The notes beneath the pieces were generated by a model. That model was not told where the DNA came from and searched no databases. It saw nothing but the letters and a program-made list of their open reading frames with translations. Positions 24,501-34,337 of a DNA stretch of 64,000 bases are shown here, in pieces. The position numbers and the translations under genes are program-made. The DNA lies in contig BBXU01000672.1 in NCBI GenBank assembly GCA_001598975.1, forward strand, positions 38,580 to 102,579, in the 5' to 3' direction. Position 1 is the stretch's first letter, and every line of letters begins with the position of its first letter. Origin of the DNA: Parachlorella kessleri. Lineage: Eukaryota > Chlorophyta > Trebouxiophyceae > Chlorellales > Chlorellaceae.

Positions 24501-27500
24501 GGCATGCAAGGCACTGACCAGCGCCAGGCTTCCATGTTGATGTGGAACACTTCACACAACTCACAACGCACAACGCACAACTCGCAGCTAGCCATCCTAC
24601 CGCTGTGCGGATGTAGCTATGTGCCTCAGTGGCGTTGGAGGACTTGCCTGGTTCATAGCCAAGCATCTTCTCCAAAACTTCATTGACATAAACAATCTGG
24701 CCAGGTCCAGTCATGGAGATTAGACCCAGCTTCTCCACCCCCTCATCCAGCGCAAACTTCAGCACTCTGCACAAGCACATAGGTAGGCTGGAGCCATGGT
24801 TGTCCATGCTGCTCGTTTTCATGGGCAAAGGGTACGGCTGATGCAACAAGCCATGGCTGGGGAGCCAGCACCGACGATGGGTGAAGTGCCAGTTCCGCAA
24901 AGCACAATACTCACACTAGGCGGACATTCTCCGTCCCCTCGAAGCTTGCAGAGCCGGACACAGTAAGAGCTGCCCCGTACTTGTGCTTCAGGGACACCTG
25001 GGGCAGCAAATTGGGCTCCTTGAGCCTCATTTTAAGTTAGGGCTGCCAGTCTGCCGCTTCATGCACAAGTGTGAGAGGCAACAGCTCCCTTGGCCGTCAT
25101 GCCAGGGGCAGCCATATGCCTAGGTGCTATGCCATGAGTATTTTTGAGCCCGCTCCACACCTTGAATGTGTGCATTGTGGTGCCAACCTCGGCGGCACTG
25201 TATTGCCATGTGTCCAGCTGCTGTGAGATATGCCTGAACTCCATTCCCAGGTTGTCATCTGTACCAATGCTGCCCGCCAACTCCCCCCTGAGGTCCGCTA
25301 AGCAATAGCCAAAAGCGTCAGTAAACCCTGCAACCAATGCATGGCAGTTCGATCAGACCCAAACCTGCCTACTGCTCGACACCTGTCCGGATAACTCATC
25401 TTTTATCCAGCTGTTATCGTACCCAGGTGGCCCTACCCTTTACACCTTAGCAAGCTTGTGGGCACATTTGCATCCTCTCCCACCTTTGTTTAGTCCCAGG
25501 ATGTTCCCGGCCGAGTTGACCCACAGCATAGTAACATGACTGTGCTCAACTACCTGCAAGTATCACTTTCAGGCACCATTGCTCGGTACCACCGTGGTGG
25601 AGAAGTGTGGCGATCACCAGGTCTCAAGCCAGCAAGTTGTCCAGCACAGCGTAGAAGAGCACCGTCACGACACGTGCACCAGTCATGCTGCAGGGGAGGA
25701 AGCTGCGCTCTCTGAGCCTCATGCACGGCAGAACTTGCCGGCTTGAAGACGCCTACAAAGGCCTTGGCATCCCCCTGCTGCAGCTCCTTGATGGCTAGAG
25801 TGACCTGCAAGCACCCATAGAGAGCCACAGACATTTTCCACTGCCGAAGGATGTCATCCAATACCAAGTGCTCTTGGCTGTAAGCCCTCCCGCAGCAGAA
25901 CTTTAGACTCTGCAGCCCAATATTGTTTCTAGACGCGAGCCAGTCCCTGATTTTCAGGTGTGGGCCTAGCTTGCTGCAAGGGCAAGTACCCGGCTATTAC
26001 TCAACCCAGTCCCACACGTCACAGCTATACAGTCCATGACAGGATACCTCCCACCCACACCAAGTATTGTCCTGCACTCACCGGGAAGCTAAAGCCCTGC
26101 GCATGGAGTGCTACCCTTCGAACTGCAGGCTTGCCCAGGAGAGTTGCCTTTCCTGCATAATCCGTGCCATGTAGCCCTGGAGTTGTGACAGCCAGGTAGC
26201 GCCTGAGGCTACCTTGTGGCTATATGTCCACGGGGTGCAACCGATGGCGCTCCCTTAACCCACGCCCCTGGCCGGTGCCCACAGGGCATCACTCAGCGCT
26301 CAGCTGCGGCTGGGCGCCGAGGCCTGGCCATACTTATTTATCTAATTGTGACGGCAATGCAGGGCCATAATGCAATGGCACCTATTAGCTGCACACCTAA
26401 GCACGTTCCCCAGCCACTGCAGCCAAATGCGCCAAGCATCCTCTCGAAGCTGCAGTCACGTATGGAGCATAATAGCATGTACCTTCCTCTCAGGGTCTCA
26501 CACCTGTCTTCTTCAGTCGCTGAAGATACTGGCTGTGATGGTTTGAGAAGGGCGGAGGCGCCAGCACAGACACATTCTTCCCCTGTAGTTGGCCCTGCTT
26601 GTAGCCGAACATCTCCAGGAGCTTCTTGTTCACTACAATACAACAGGAAGCAGAACGTAGAGATGCGCACTGCTCAATCATGTGAGCAGGTGTGCTACAC
26701 AACGCATGATGAGGTTTAGGGCACCAGTACGACACTCACCAAACTGGATGATACCCGCGTCATTGATGACAACCACCTGCAGCGCGAGGAAACTGGACAC
26801 ACCATCACGGGCTTTACCTTGCTTGCTATGCCGTGACAAGAAACAGGCGGAGGTCGGGGGCCTTCAGCGATGCTGACCCCATCGGTGGATATTCCCTGGT
26901 TAGTTATGCTAATTTGCCCGCTTGTCTTGCCATTACACATAGCCTCAGGGCAAGCATACACACACAAAGCCAAGGCTTAGGCGACTTGCCGCGTCATTGG
27001 AATCGCTCATCATGGCTCCCATTGAGCGGTCACCACCACCCTCAGAGTCGCCTCCACCTTCAAACCTGCAAAGCAGGCACAAACCCTCAAGTTACTAGCT
27101 GCCTACAAAGGCCCAAAGCTGCCTGCCTGTGACTTCAGGCTGCCCCTTTAATGCGTGTCACTGGAGCTATGGAGACCTTCTGCTTGCCAAAGCAGATTCT
27201 ACTTCAACTGGGGCTTGGGAAGTGCACGCACCCTTCTATGAGCGCAGACTTGGCGACCTGGGGGGCAGCCTTTTCCAACCGCGTCGCCTCCGCACGATAG
27301 CGAGCGGCATGGGTGGGGTTGCTCTTCACAGACTGCACAGATGCATGTGTCAAGCTTGGCACAATGTCGGAGTGGCGGGAATCTTTCTGGGAGTCTTTCC
27401 AGGTCCAGCACGTGTGATGCAGTCATGCCGCAGCAGGCCTGGTGCATCAAGCGTGCACTGCACCACCAAGGATGGCACATTACCTCAAGATACAGCGCAT

Positions 27501-30500
27501 AGGCATAAAGTAGCTTGGGGTTACTGGGGTAGCGTTGCAGCACCTGCAACGTGAACAGCTGTCGGCAATCAACAATTTTCGCTCAAAACCCAGCAGCGCG
27601 CAGTATCACCGTGTTTGGATGGCATTAGCCGGTGCAAGCAGGAAACAGGTATCGCAACGGCAGGGGGTGCCTGTCAACAACTTGCCATTTTAAATGTGCT
27701 GTCAGCCCGCTTCTCTGCCGCCTCCATGGTAGCGAAGGCCCGCGTCAAGTCATTGAAAGCAATATCCTTGCGGACCAACTGCCGCCAGAAGCTGCGGTTT
27801 GCTTTGAGCGCATGGCGGTGCACGTCCATCAAAGCATTGAAATTAGTCTGCAAGCAGGTTTGCAGGCAGCCCTGATAGCAACACGTCACTGCTACTGATG
27901 CTCAGCGCTGAGCATTAGAGTAGAGGTTGCAGCAAAACATGCTTGGTCTGACATAAAGCAAGCATCGTGAGCAGAGAGCAGCTCCTCAAATGAGCTGAAG
28001 GCATTTCAGCCAGCAGCCCGGGAGGTTGTACCTGGAACTCTACGTAGGACAGTAGATCATGGGAGGAGCCGTCCGCCCCGCTGCCGCCCCGCTGTTTCTG
28101 CTCCCGGTCCCTGCAAGGTGCACAAGGGACACGCCACATCACCTTGAAACAATGCTTTACTAAACTTGGTGCCCTCATGCACAATGGCGGGACAGTGCTG
28201 TTCATGCCTGTCCCACCCCACACCTGACAAAGATCATGAACCGCTCCCCTATGCTTGGGTCCAGCTTCCTGGCCACCTCCAGCAGCCCAGCACCAGCCTG
28301 CAGGCAAGCATCAAGCAACAGGCTTCAGGGACTCGTGGTAATGTTGCTTGGCATGGTTGCTTTCATGCTGCCACGGTCTATACAAGCAGAGGGGACAAGT
28401 CAAGTCGCAAGTTGCCTTCATCCTACCTGCGCAGCACCTCGCGAAATGAGGAACGAAGAGTAGGCTATGTGTAGGTAGGATGAGTGCGGGAATTGGGCTA
28501 GGCCCGCCTTGTAGACTGCCTCTGCAGAGAGAAACAGAGCACCAGCACTGGCCAGCTTGAAGAGGAGGAAAGGATTCATGAAAATGTCAGCTTGCGGACC
28601 ACATGTCGGCCCACATCACGGCAGCAGGATGACATGGTCGTCATGCCTCGGCGCACCTGCCGTATCTACCCAAGCAGGCATCAGATCGCCATACTTGTCG
28701 CGGATGCGCCCACACCGAGCCACGATCTGCATGGAGAGGCTTACACTTCTGGCAGCTTTATGATTCAAGTTCTTACGACACCTCAACCTCTCCCATACCA
28801 CTGGGGTTCCGTCAACGAAATATGGTGTCCTCCATTCGTCGGGGGGAGGCAACACTCCCAGCGGCCAGTCTGAAGCGCAATCTAGCTGTTGAAAAGGAGG
28901 CTCCCAATGCAGCAAGAACACCCAGAGCATTTGATGCAGTTGCAATCATTGCCTGACGGCCTCACCTCCACCTCCAGCTCGTCCACAAACTTGTGGGTGA
29001 CAGGTGCACCGTCCGACTTGAGGGCCATGCGGTATAGGAGTGCAACCTGCCATAAAGGTGGAGCAGGACCCAGGCTTCATTTTAGGTAGGCCCAAAAGAG
29101 CGCGCACAGTAGGCAGAGGGAAGGGAGAAGTAGCTCACCTTGTGCGTATGCCTCACTCGCAGGTAGACCAGTGCCCACACCAGAGGCACGACCCACAACA
29201 GACCTGCAGACAGAGGCGGGTAGCGACTTGCTGTGGTGTCAGCTTGCACTGCCCTCCCAGCATGTTAACTTGTGAACATTAGGCTGGAGGCTTCGAGCCG
29301 TTGACGATGCGTGCTTTGCTGAAGATGCTCCTATCGCAGCACCTACCGACCCAGACAAGCACAGTAAATGTCTGCTTGTTGCTTGACGGGTAAAAAAAGG
29401 CCATCAGTATGATAAGGAGTGAAGCCCAGCTTAGAGACGCGAAGAACGAGGCCTGCAGCAGTCCATCCCATCGTCTAACAGATCGATGACAAAGACTTGA
29501 AGCCCACCGTGTAAAAGCTACCGCAAGAAGATGCAAGTCATCCCCTGCCAATAGCGTAACTTGCCTGCAGTCCATTGACCCAAGCAATCTGGAAAGGAAT
29601 ACAGCGTACATAGTTGTAGCACAGATACGTCATTATGATGATGCATGCAATACCCTGCGGGAGTTGGCAGGAAGGAAGAGAGGTATGAGCTGCCTGGCAA
29701 AAAGGTACCAATATGGTCAAGGGTTGGCAGGTGTAGTCTGGCAAGCGATCGCGAGCGTGCAAGGGGTGAACCTGGATCTTGGTATAGCTGGGGAAGACTT
29801 CATTGATGATGGTAATGAGAGAGATGAGTGCGTAGCGCTTGAGCGCGCTCCTGCAGCCACAGAGCGACTGCTACCTTGTCATATGCATGCTCTAGGGTAT
29901 CTGTGGGGAGTCAAGAGCCCAGCGCCACTGCCATACCTGTTGTGTGCCTGGGAGTTCAATTCTTCGCTGAGTGGATCCAATTCTGAGTTGGCCACGGCGA
30001 TGAAGTAAGCCATCGCCATAGCCAGGAGCTGCAGGAATGGCCCAAGGCACCAAAGCCTAGGCAATCGTCTTGCCACACCAAGCACAAGTCCACACCTTAC
30101 ATCACAACTGCGCTCTCCGGCTGTCATCCGCTTACCGATGTAGCAACGGAGATGGCAATGACCACCAAGTGCGGCATTTGAAAGCATTTTTCGGAGCGGA
30201 ACTTCTGCACAACCATGACCAAGCAGCAGCTCCTCGTTGAATGCCCTGCTAGCCTGTGTAGAGCACTCCATGCATAGAGGACATAGCCAAGGGCAGGCGA
30301 TGCAATCTAAATAGGCTGCAGCACACGGATGCAGAGGTGCGCACAGCCGGGCGCGGGTCAGGCGCGGGTCAGGCGCGGGTCAGCGTACCTCATTGACCTT
30401 CACTGCATTGTAATAGGTACAGTCGAGCGCAACAATAAAGATACCAAGCGTACTGATATAGAAAAGTTCAAAGAAGAAGCTGACCGTCAGCTTAAGGACC

Positions 30501-31827
30501 TTGATAGGCCTGCAGGCAGAAAGGGCATCATCCCTGGCCAGGCAGAGTGCAGGACTGAAGGCTGGCTGTTACCACCAGGATCACAGAATCCTGCAGGGTT
30601 GCATCACTCAAGACACAGCTGCGGCTGTGTCCCTGAGGCCTGGGCATTCCCCACTTTATTTATCCTGGAGGACACCAAGACAGTCTGTCCAGCCCCTCAC
30701 CACACGTATGGGAACTGGTTCCTCTTGAAGTTGATGCCCACAAAGACACAGAGTGCAGCAGAAGCCAGCAAGAAGCCAGTGAGGACGAAGAAGATTGCTA
30801 GGTACAAGTTGTAATCTGCACCGCAAGGCGCCTGGAAAAGTGTGATGCTTGTGTGATGACTGCTGTTTTGAGCAAATGGACCACACGCATTGCTCCCAAA
30901 TTGTAAGGACAGCTGCTTCGCTGGGTTGCAGGTGTGAGGTTGACACTCACTCCCATTTATCAGTCCCGTCCCTTGTGGGAACATGTTCGTGAAACAAACC
31001 CAGCTGAGCCACTTCCAGTACCTGCATGGCAGCCACAGAAAAAAAAATCCCAATAACCCCTGTCATTGCGGCAGAATGTCGAATTGACCTGCGCAGATGG
31101 CATTGACCCTCCTGTTGAGGCAGTGCCGTGCCAATCAGGCAACTGCAACCCTTTCAAGACGGTATTGGACTTACCAGGCGTAGAAATTGAAATTCCATGG
31201 GAAATTGTTGCCGATGAAGAATACAGCAAGCTGCACAAGTGAAACATGCCTTGCTCATATGCATAGGCACTGCAGGGGCCACACAGCCGGCACTGGCCGA
31301 TTACAGAGCAACCCACCTGCAGGTAGTCCAGAACCATGGCAAACACCACAAACCTACACCCTTCCGTCAAACGCTCTTTGGAAAGCGTGTACAGCACACC
31401 AAATACAGCCTCCTGCAAAGAAGGACTTTGCAGCAGTCAGGCTCCGCAGGGCACAGCATCAGGCCTACGCTGTGCTGGGCATCCTATTGCGTAGCAGGTG
31501 CGAAATCTACAATGACGGTGTGCTGCTCAACAACCTAAGCACCTGGAGGGAGCCCTGCTGCGTGAGTAGCTCTGCTGAAGTGTCCCCGCCTTCCTGGCCT
31601 TGGGTTCCCTCGCCATTCTCGCCGCCTGCTAACAAGTGTGAGAGCTGGAGCCGGCTAGGGAGGTTTAGCGAGGTAGAGTGCAGCGGCATGACAACTGATC
31701 AGTCCCCTCTGTTTCAACTGAGTCAGTTGTCACCTTGCGCGGAACCAGCTGTGCTGCCGGCTTCAGAGCCAGAGAGTCCTGACACAGCGCTGCTAAAGCT
31801 ACTCTGGCGCTGCAGCTGGCGGCTCAT
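15546..31827 (-). CDS. TmcB-like multi-pass PAS sensor, copy 2
   Basis: Second copy of the same gene. The start is the ATG at 31,827-31,825 (MSRQLQRQSSFSS). Exon 1 ends near the GSAQG codons, and exon 2 (about 31,640-31,553) encodes EGTQGQEGGDTSAELLTQQG. About 60 exons follow: membrane block (31,415-29,139), TPR/HAT-like tract (29,048-27,220), PAS1 (26,780-25,735), PAS2 (25,557-24,915), PAS3 (24,769-24,332), a soluble region (24,183-20,520), RAKRFHRLDKMLSSPKAQQM (about 20,310) and the C-terminal membrane block (20,185-16,165). The last recognised exon (about 15,737-15,546) encodes KLNIVVSQNTSKDNEAPTG and ends KMQRHHS. Its donor is a good GTAGG, so at least one more exon exists, but I could not place the stop; 15,546 is a minimum. 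Compared with copy 3 it lacks the PAS1 intron and the intron near the C-terminus. Function as a membrane PAS sensor is inferred. Confidence 0.78.
16165..20185 (-). other. C-terminal membrane block of copy 2
   Basis: Hydrophobic segments occur near 20,170 (VMVLLLVSVHALFFGLTI), 18,600 (IAEAGGLIPVCCLGLYVLL), 17,700 (YVMMSPFILWGILVCVIYAV) and 16,250 (VLTEVVGVLTALYVYFKMLL). Between them are large loops: one with ATAGRLIAATAITPAGAALA (about 19,120) and one with LLYGNPSLGLDGALRSNNEH (about 17,120) plus N-glycosylation sequons. An acidic run DADDGDDEESD (about 18,170) follows the second segment. Alternation suggests two extracytoplasmic loops, but topology is inferred. Confidence 0.7.
21168..21300 (+). 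repeat. Dispersed ~130-bp repeat, intronic copy
   Basis: This stretch shares blocks with 33,747-33,875: ggtggtgcatgcca, tgtgggcatag, ggccccactt, and an end reading gtggcggtacgctgtta then actaga. It sits in the copy 2 intron between the exons for LLRVTVQ-like sequence (about 21,120) and ADGSRVRVLVQGADKHG (about 21,470). Copies 1 and 3 lack it at this position, so it inserted into copy 2 after duplication. It is probably the tail of a non-LTR element. Confidence 0.75.
24332..26780 (-). other. Three PAS-type segments of copy 2
   Basis: PAS1 is VVINDAGIIQF, VNKKLLEMFGYKQGQLQGKN and LAPPPFSNHHSQYLQRLKKT in one uninterrupted exon (26,633-26,503), then VALHAQGFSFPVTLAIKELQ. The second His is at 26,535-26,537. 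PAS2 has GNILGLNK and GELAGSIGTDDNLGMEFRHI. PAS3 has GQIVYVNEVLEKMLGYEPGK followed by RSPYGLLHLRWMQQAAQ (24,447-24,332). Confidence 0.75.
27220..29048 (-). other. TPR/HAT-like tract of copy 2
   Basis: The exons for KFVDELEVEV and IVARCGRIRDKYGDLM are followed by the repeat-like exons EAVYKAGLAQFPHSSYLHIA (about 28,520) and VLQRYPSNPKLLYAYALYLE (27,543-27,482), then SVKSNPTHAARYRAEATRLE (about 27,330). The order and spacing match the other two copies. Confidence 0.7.
29139..31415 (-). other. N-terminal membrane block of copy 2
   Basis: Exons encode EAVFGVLYTLSKER (about 31,410), LAVFFIGNNFPWNFNFYAW (about 31,230), YLAIFFVLTGFLLASAALC (about 30,810), ELFYISTLGIFIVALDC (about 30,470), MPHLVVIAISVATS (about 30,185), ANSELDPLSEELNSQAHNR (about 29,990), GIACIIIMTYLCYNYV (29,655) and ASFFASLSWASLLIILMAFF (about 29,450). 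About seven membrane segments are expected. The exon ending near 30,389 is followed at once by the 11-bp repeat listed separately. Confidence 0.75.
30350..30382. repeat. 11-bp x3 tandem repeat beside a splice donor
   Basis: The unit ggcgcgggtca is repeated three times. On the minus strand it starts within 10 bases of the donor that ends the YNAVKVNE exon of copy 2. The other copies lack it. Confidence 0.85.
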
Positions 31828-33059
31828 GGCCCTGAACGACTGATCCTGGCCCCGCAAGTTTCACCAGAACTGTGATCGGTCCACTTAGCCGCGTCTTCAC
31901 ATCATAATAAGTGAATGAAGCAGAAAGACATAGGCGGCAACATCTTGTGAGCAAAATATCTTCTGTTTTGCTGAGTTGTCATCGATGAGCTGGACATGCG
32001 CCCTGGAGCTCCCTGTAGAGGCCTTTCATGCAAAACTACCGCATTAAGCCATATGAAAGGGCTTCAGAAGGCTGCCACTTGCTGACTATGTGCCAGAGCC
32101 TGCTGTGTGTGCGATCTTGCTTTACCACGAACAACCACACCAGTTCTGCTCAGCCTTCTACTGCCTGAGTGGTCCCATTGTTACTTTCAAAACACGGTTG
32201 CTGCCGCAAAGGTTTGGAAGGAAAGGACCTGCCTACTCTCTTACGTGGAAACATACACTGCGCCCTCTTTCACCTCAGCCTTTGCATCGCATACCTCAGC
32301 CTTTGCATACCCCAGCCTTGTGTAACCGAGTGTGCAGGGAAAGGCCAAGTTTCCTTGTGCAGGAGCAAAAGTAACTTTCCGGTACTACGGTGGGCCTCTC
32401 TTCTCCTCTGTTGCCCCCTTCTGCCAGTTCTATCACAATATGTCATACCCAGAAACGAAAAATCTCAACCAGGCTGCTACTAGGCAGGCAGTCAATTCCG
32501 TTTGCTGCAGGCTGAACCACTGGATCCCCACCACAGTGGAGCGGCCTTGGGTGCTGAAATCACTCGCTAGGATTGACACACTGAAGGTAACCGGTACTAT
32601 GCCGTGCACCACTTGAGCCCTAGCTGGCCAGCCCCGCCTCATCACAAGGCCCGCTAGCCCTCGCTTATTTGGAATGGCGACTGGAGTCCTCAACTTGGGC
32701 GCCTACTTCAAGTCGCCCAGCTAGTATATCGGCTGGGATTTGATTTGGAGCTGGGTTGCACGCAGCCACCAGCTGGGTGCCCATGGCGAGTCTAATCCTG
32801 GCGGGCCATTGTCTTATACCACCTTGTGCTGTGTGAACGGGCATGTGAAGTGCAGTGGTCGCTAGTTAACATGTTCTATATCTTGCGGTCCCCTGGAGGT
32901 GGCACTGTAAGCTCTTCCTGCATGTGTCGCTGATGGTGACTTACAAGGGCAACTGCTGGTGGAACTGTGCTGCGCTAGTTTTCTTGACGTACCAGAATCT
33001 AGGTTCCAGGCCTGGCTTGTGAGAGTGCATCCTGTGCTGCTGCAGGGCCACGGCATTGC
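31828..33059. other. Upstream flank of copy 2
   Basis: No gene is supportable. It must contain the copy 2 promoter, but no confident core element can be named. A plus-strand open frame (32,332-32,616) contains RYYGGPLFSSVAPFCQFYHN and LNHWIPTTVERPWVLK; I do not recognise it, and it may be transposon debris. A short tandem repeat of cctcagcctttgcat lies at about 32,273-32,310. Confidence 0.5.
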
Positions 33060-33709
33060 TCGTGTTGAGAAGTTCCAAGTACCTTGGCAGCCACTTCACA
33101 GACAACAAGGACCTGAACACTGAGCTAGGCTATTGGCTTTCACTTGGTGCTGCTGTTTTTGAAGGTTGTGGGGACGCTTCTTCAGCCAGCGGGGTATCAA
33201 GCTGCACACTAGGCTGACTGTGTTCAGGGTGCTGGTGATGTCGGCAGTGAGTCACTGGCGCCGGCCTGTGCTGAGCAACATCGCCTGCCAGTGGATGTCT
33301 TTGTCGAGGGTTGCATGCGCCGATGCTAGGTTTGAGGTGGAGAGATCACATCAGAAATGAGGAGCTGTATAGGTGGTGTGGGCGGGAGAACAACCCCTTC
33401 GATAATGTTGTGGTCCACTGGCGGCGCCGGTCGTTGCGGTTCCTTTGGCACCTGGGGCGTATGCTTGAGTTATGTTTAGCTAAGTGCGTTTGTGGGCCAC
33501 ACTGCCAGACGGGGAGGGGCGGCGGGGGCAGCTTGCCAACCCTTTGCCACCCAAGGTCCATGCGAGCATCCGAAGCCGCTAGACTGGGGTGGTGCCCCCG
33601 ACGGCAGCATCAGGACAGAATGGACGCTGAGGGCGGTGCGCGGTTTAGTTTCAACTGGCTGACTGGTTGTGCTATGAGGGACACCTGGAGAAGCTTGGTA
33701 GGATAGACT
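33060..33709 (+). mobile_element. Non-LTR retrotransposon (LINE) ORF2 3' fragment, decayed
   Basis: Three plus-strand frames in succession match the C-terminal part of LINE reverse-transcriptase ORFs. First is SSKYLGSHFTDNKDLNTELG (about 33,068), next WGRFFSQRGIKLHTRLTVF and VLVMSAVSHW (from about 33,169), and then MLGLRWRDHIRNEELYRWCG (from about 33,320) with RSLRFLWHLGRML. The motif order, tyrosine-leucine-glycine start followed by LRTKLTxFRxLVL and LGIRWRDxxRNEE, is standard for the post-catalytic region of these elements. At least two frameshifts separate the parts, so it is a dead fragment. The catalytic FADD region and endonuclease are not visible, suggesting 5' truncation. It lies between two giant tandem genes. 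Confidence 0.75.
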
Positions 33710-33746
33710 TTTGTTTGTGCTTGTGTTGGTTTCCCCGTTCGGACGG

Positions 33747-33875
33747 GGTGGTGCATGCCAGTAAGAATTGGTGCTTGGATCTTGTGGTTTGTGGGCATAG
33801 TACATCCTGGCTTTGTTGGCCCCACTTGGGGGCCACGGCAGCACAGTCAGGTGGCGGTACGCTGTTAAACTAGAA
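33747..33875 (+). repeat. Dispersed ~130-bp repeat, copy next to LINE fragment
   Basis: It starts ggtggtgcatgcc, passes through tgtgggcatagtacatcc and ggccccacttgggggcc, and ends gtggcggtacgctgttaaac. It lies directly downstream of the decayed reverse-transcriptase ORF, so the simplest reading is that it is the 3' end of that element. Related copies are at 21,168 and 52,345. Confidence 0.75.
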
Positions 33876-34337
33876 TAATCTATTTGCTCAACGCAAATCA
33901 CCGGAAACTCCTAGACAGGCGGCAATCACTAGTGGCCACCATGGGCCGTGCCTTCGGTTTAAGAAGCTCAGGACACACGGGCTTTTGTCATGACAGTGAT
34001 CACTCAAACACAAATCATGTGCAAGAATGCGGTCGGTCGTCACTGTCATTCACAGACACCTGAATAAGCGCTACGTGCTGCCGCACGGACACACTAGCTG
34101 TCATCATTCACAAACACAGACATGAGTCCTCCTCAGGTCATATGCTGGTCTTTTGCTTGTTAACTGGCCTGGAAGCCGTAGTGCTAGGGACTAATGCAGG
34201 CGTTGTCATCATGTTGGAAATCTGCATGGGCAAGAATTATGGAGTTGTCACAGCAGGGGGCATTAGACCATCCACATAACATATTGATACCCCAACGCAG
34301 AGAGCTATCTGCACTTCTGCAGACCCAGCTGCCTAAC
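33876..34337. other. 3' flank of copy 3
   Basis: I see no gene or clear signal in this stretch. It includes the copy 3 3' UTR, but no TGTAA on the minus strand was found close to the proposed stop, so the polyadenylation site is unresolved. Confidence 0.5.

Noticed and set aside
31187..31843. 218-codon plus-strand open frame
   Set aside because: It is antisense to the first four exons of copy 2, whose minus-strand coding is conserved in three paralogues. The frame is a by-product of GC-rich codon use.
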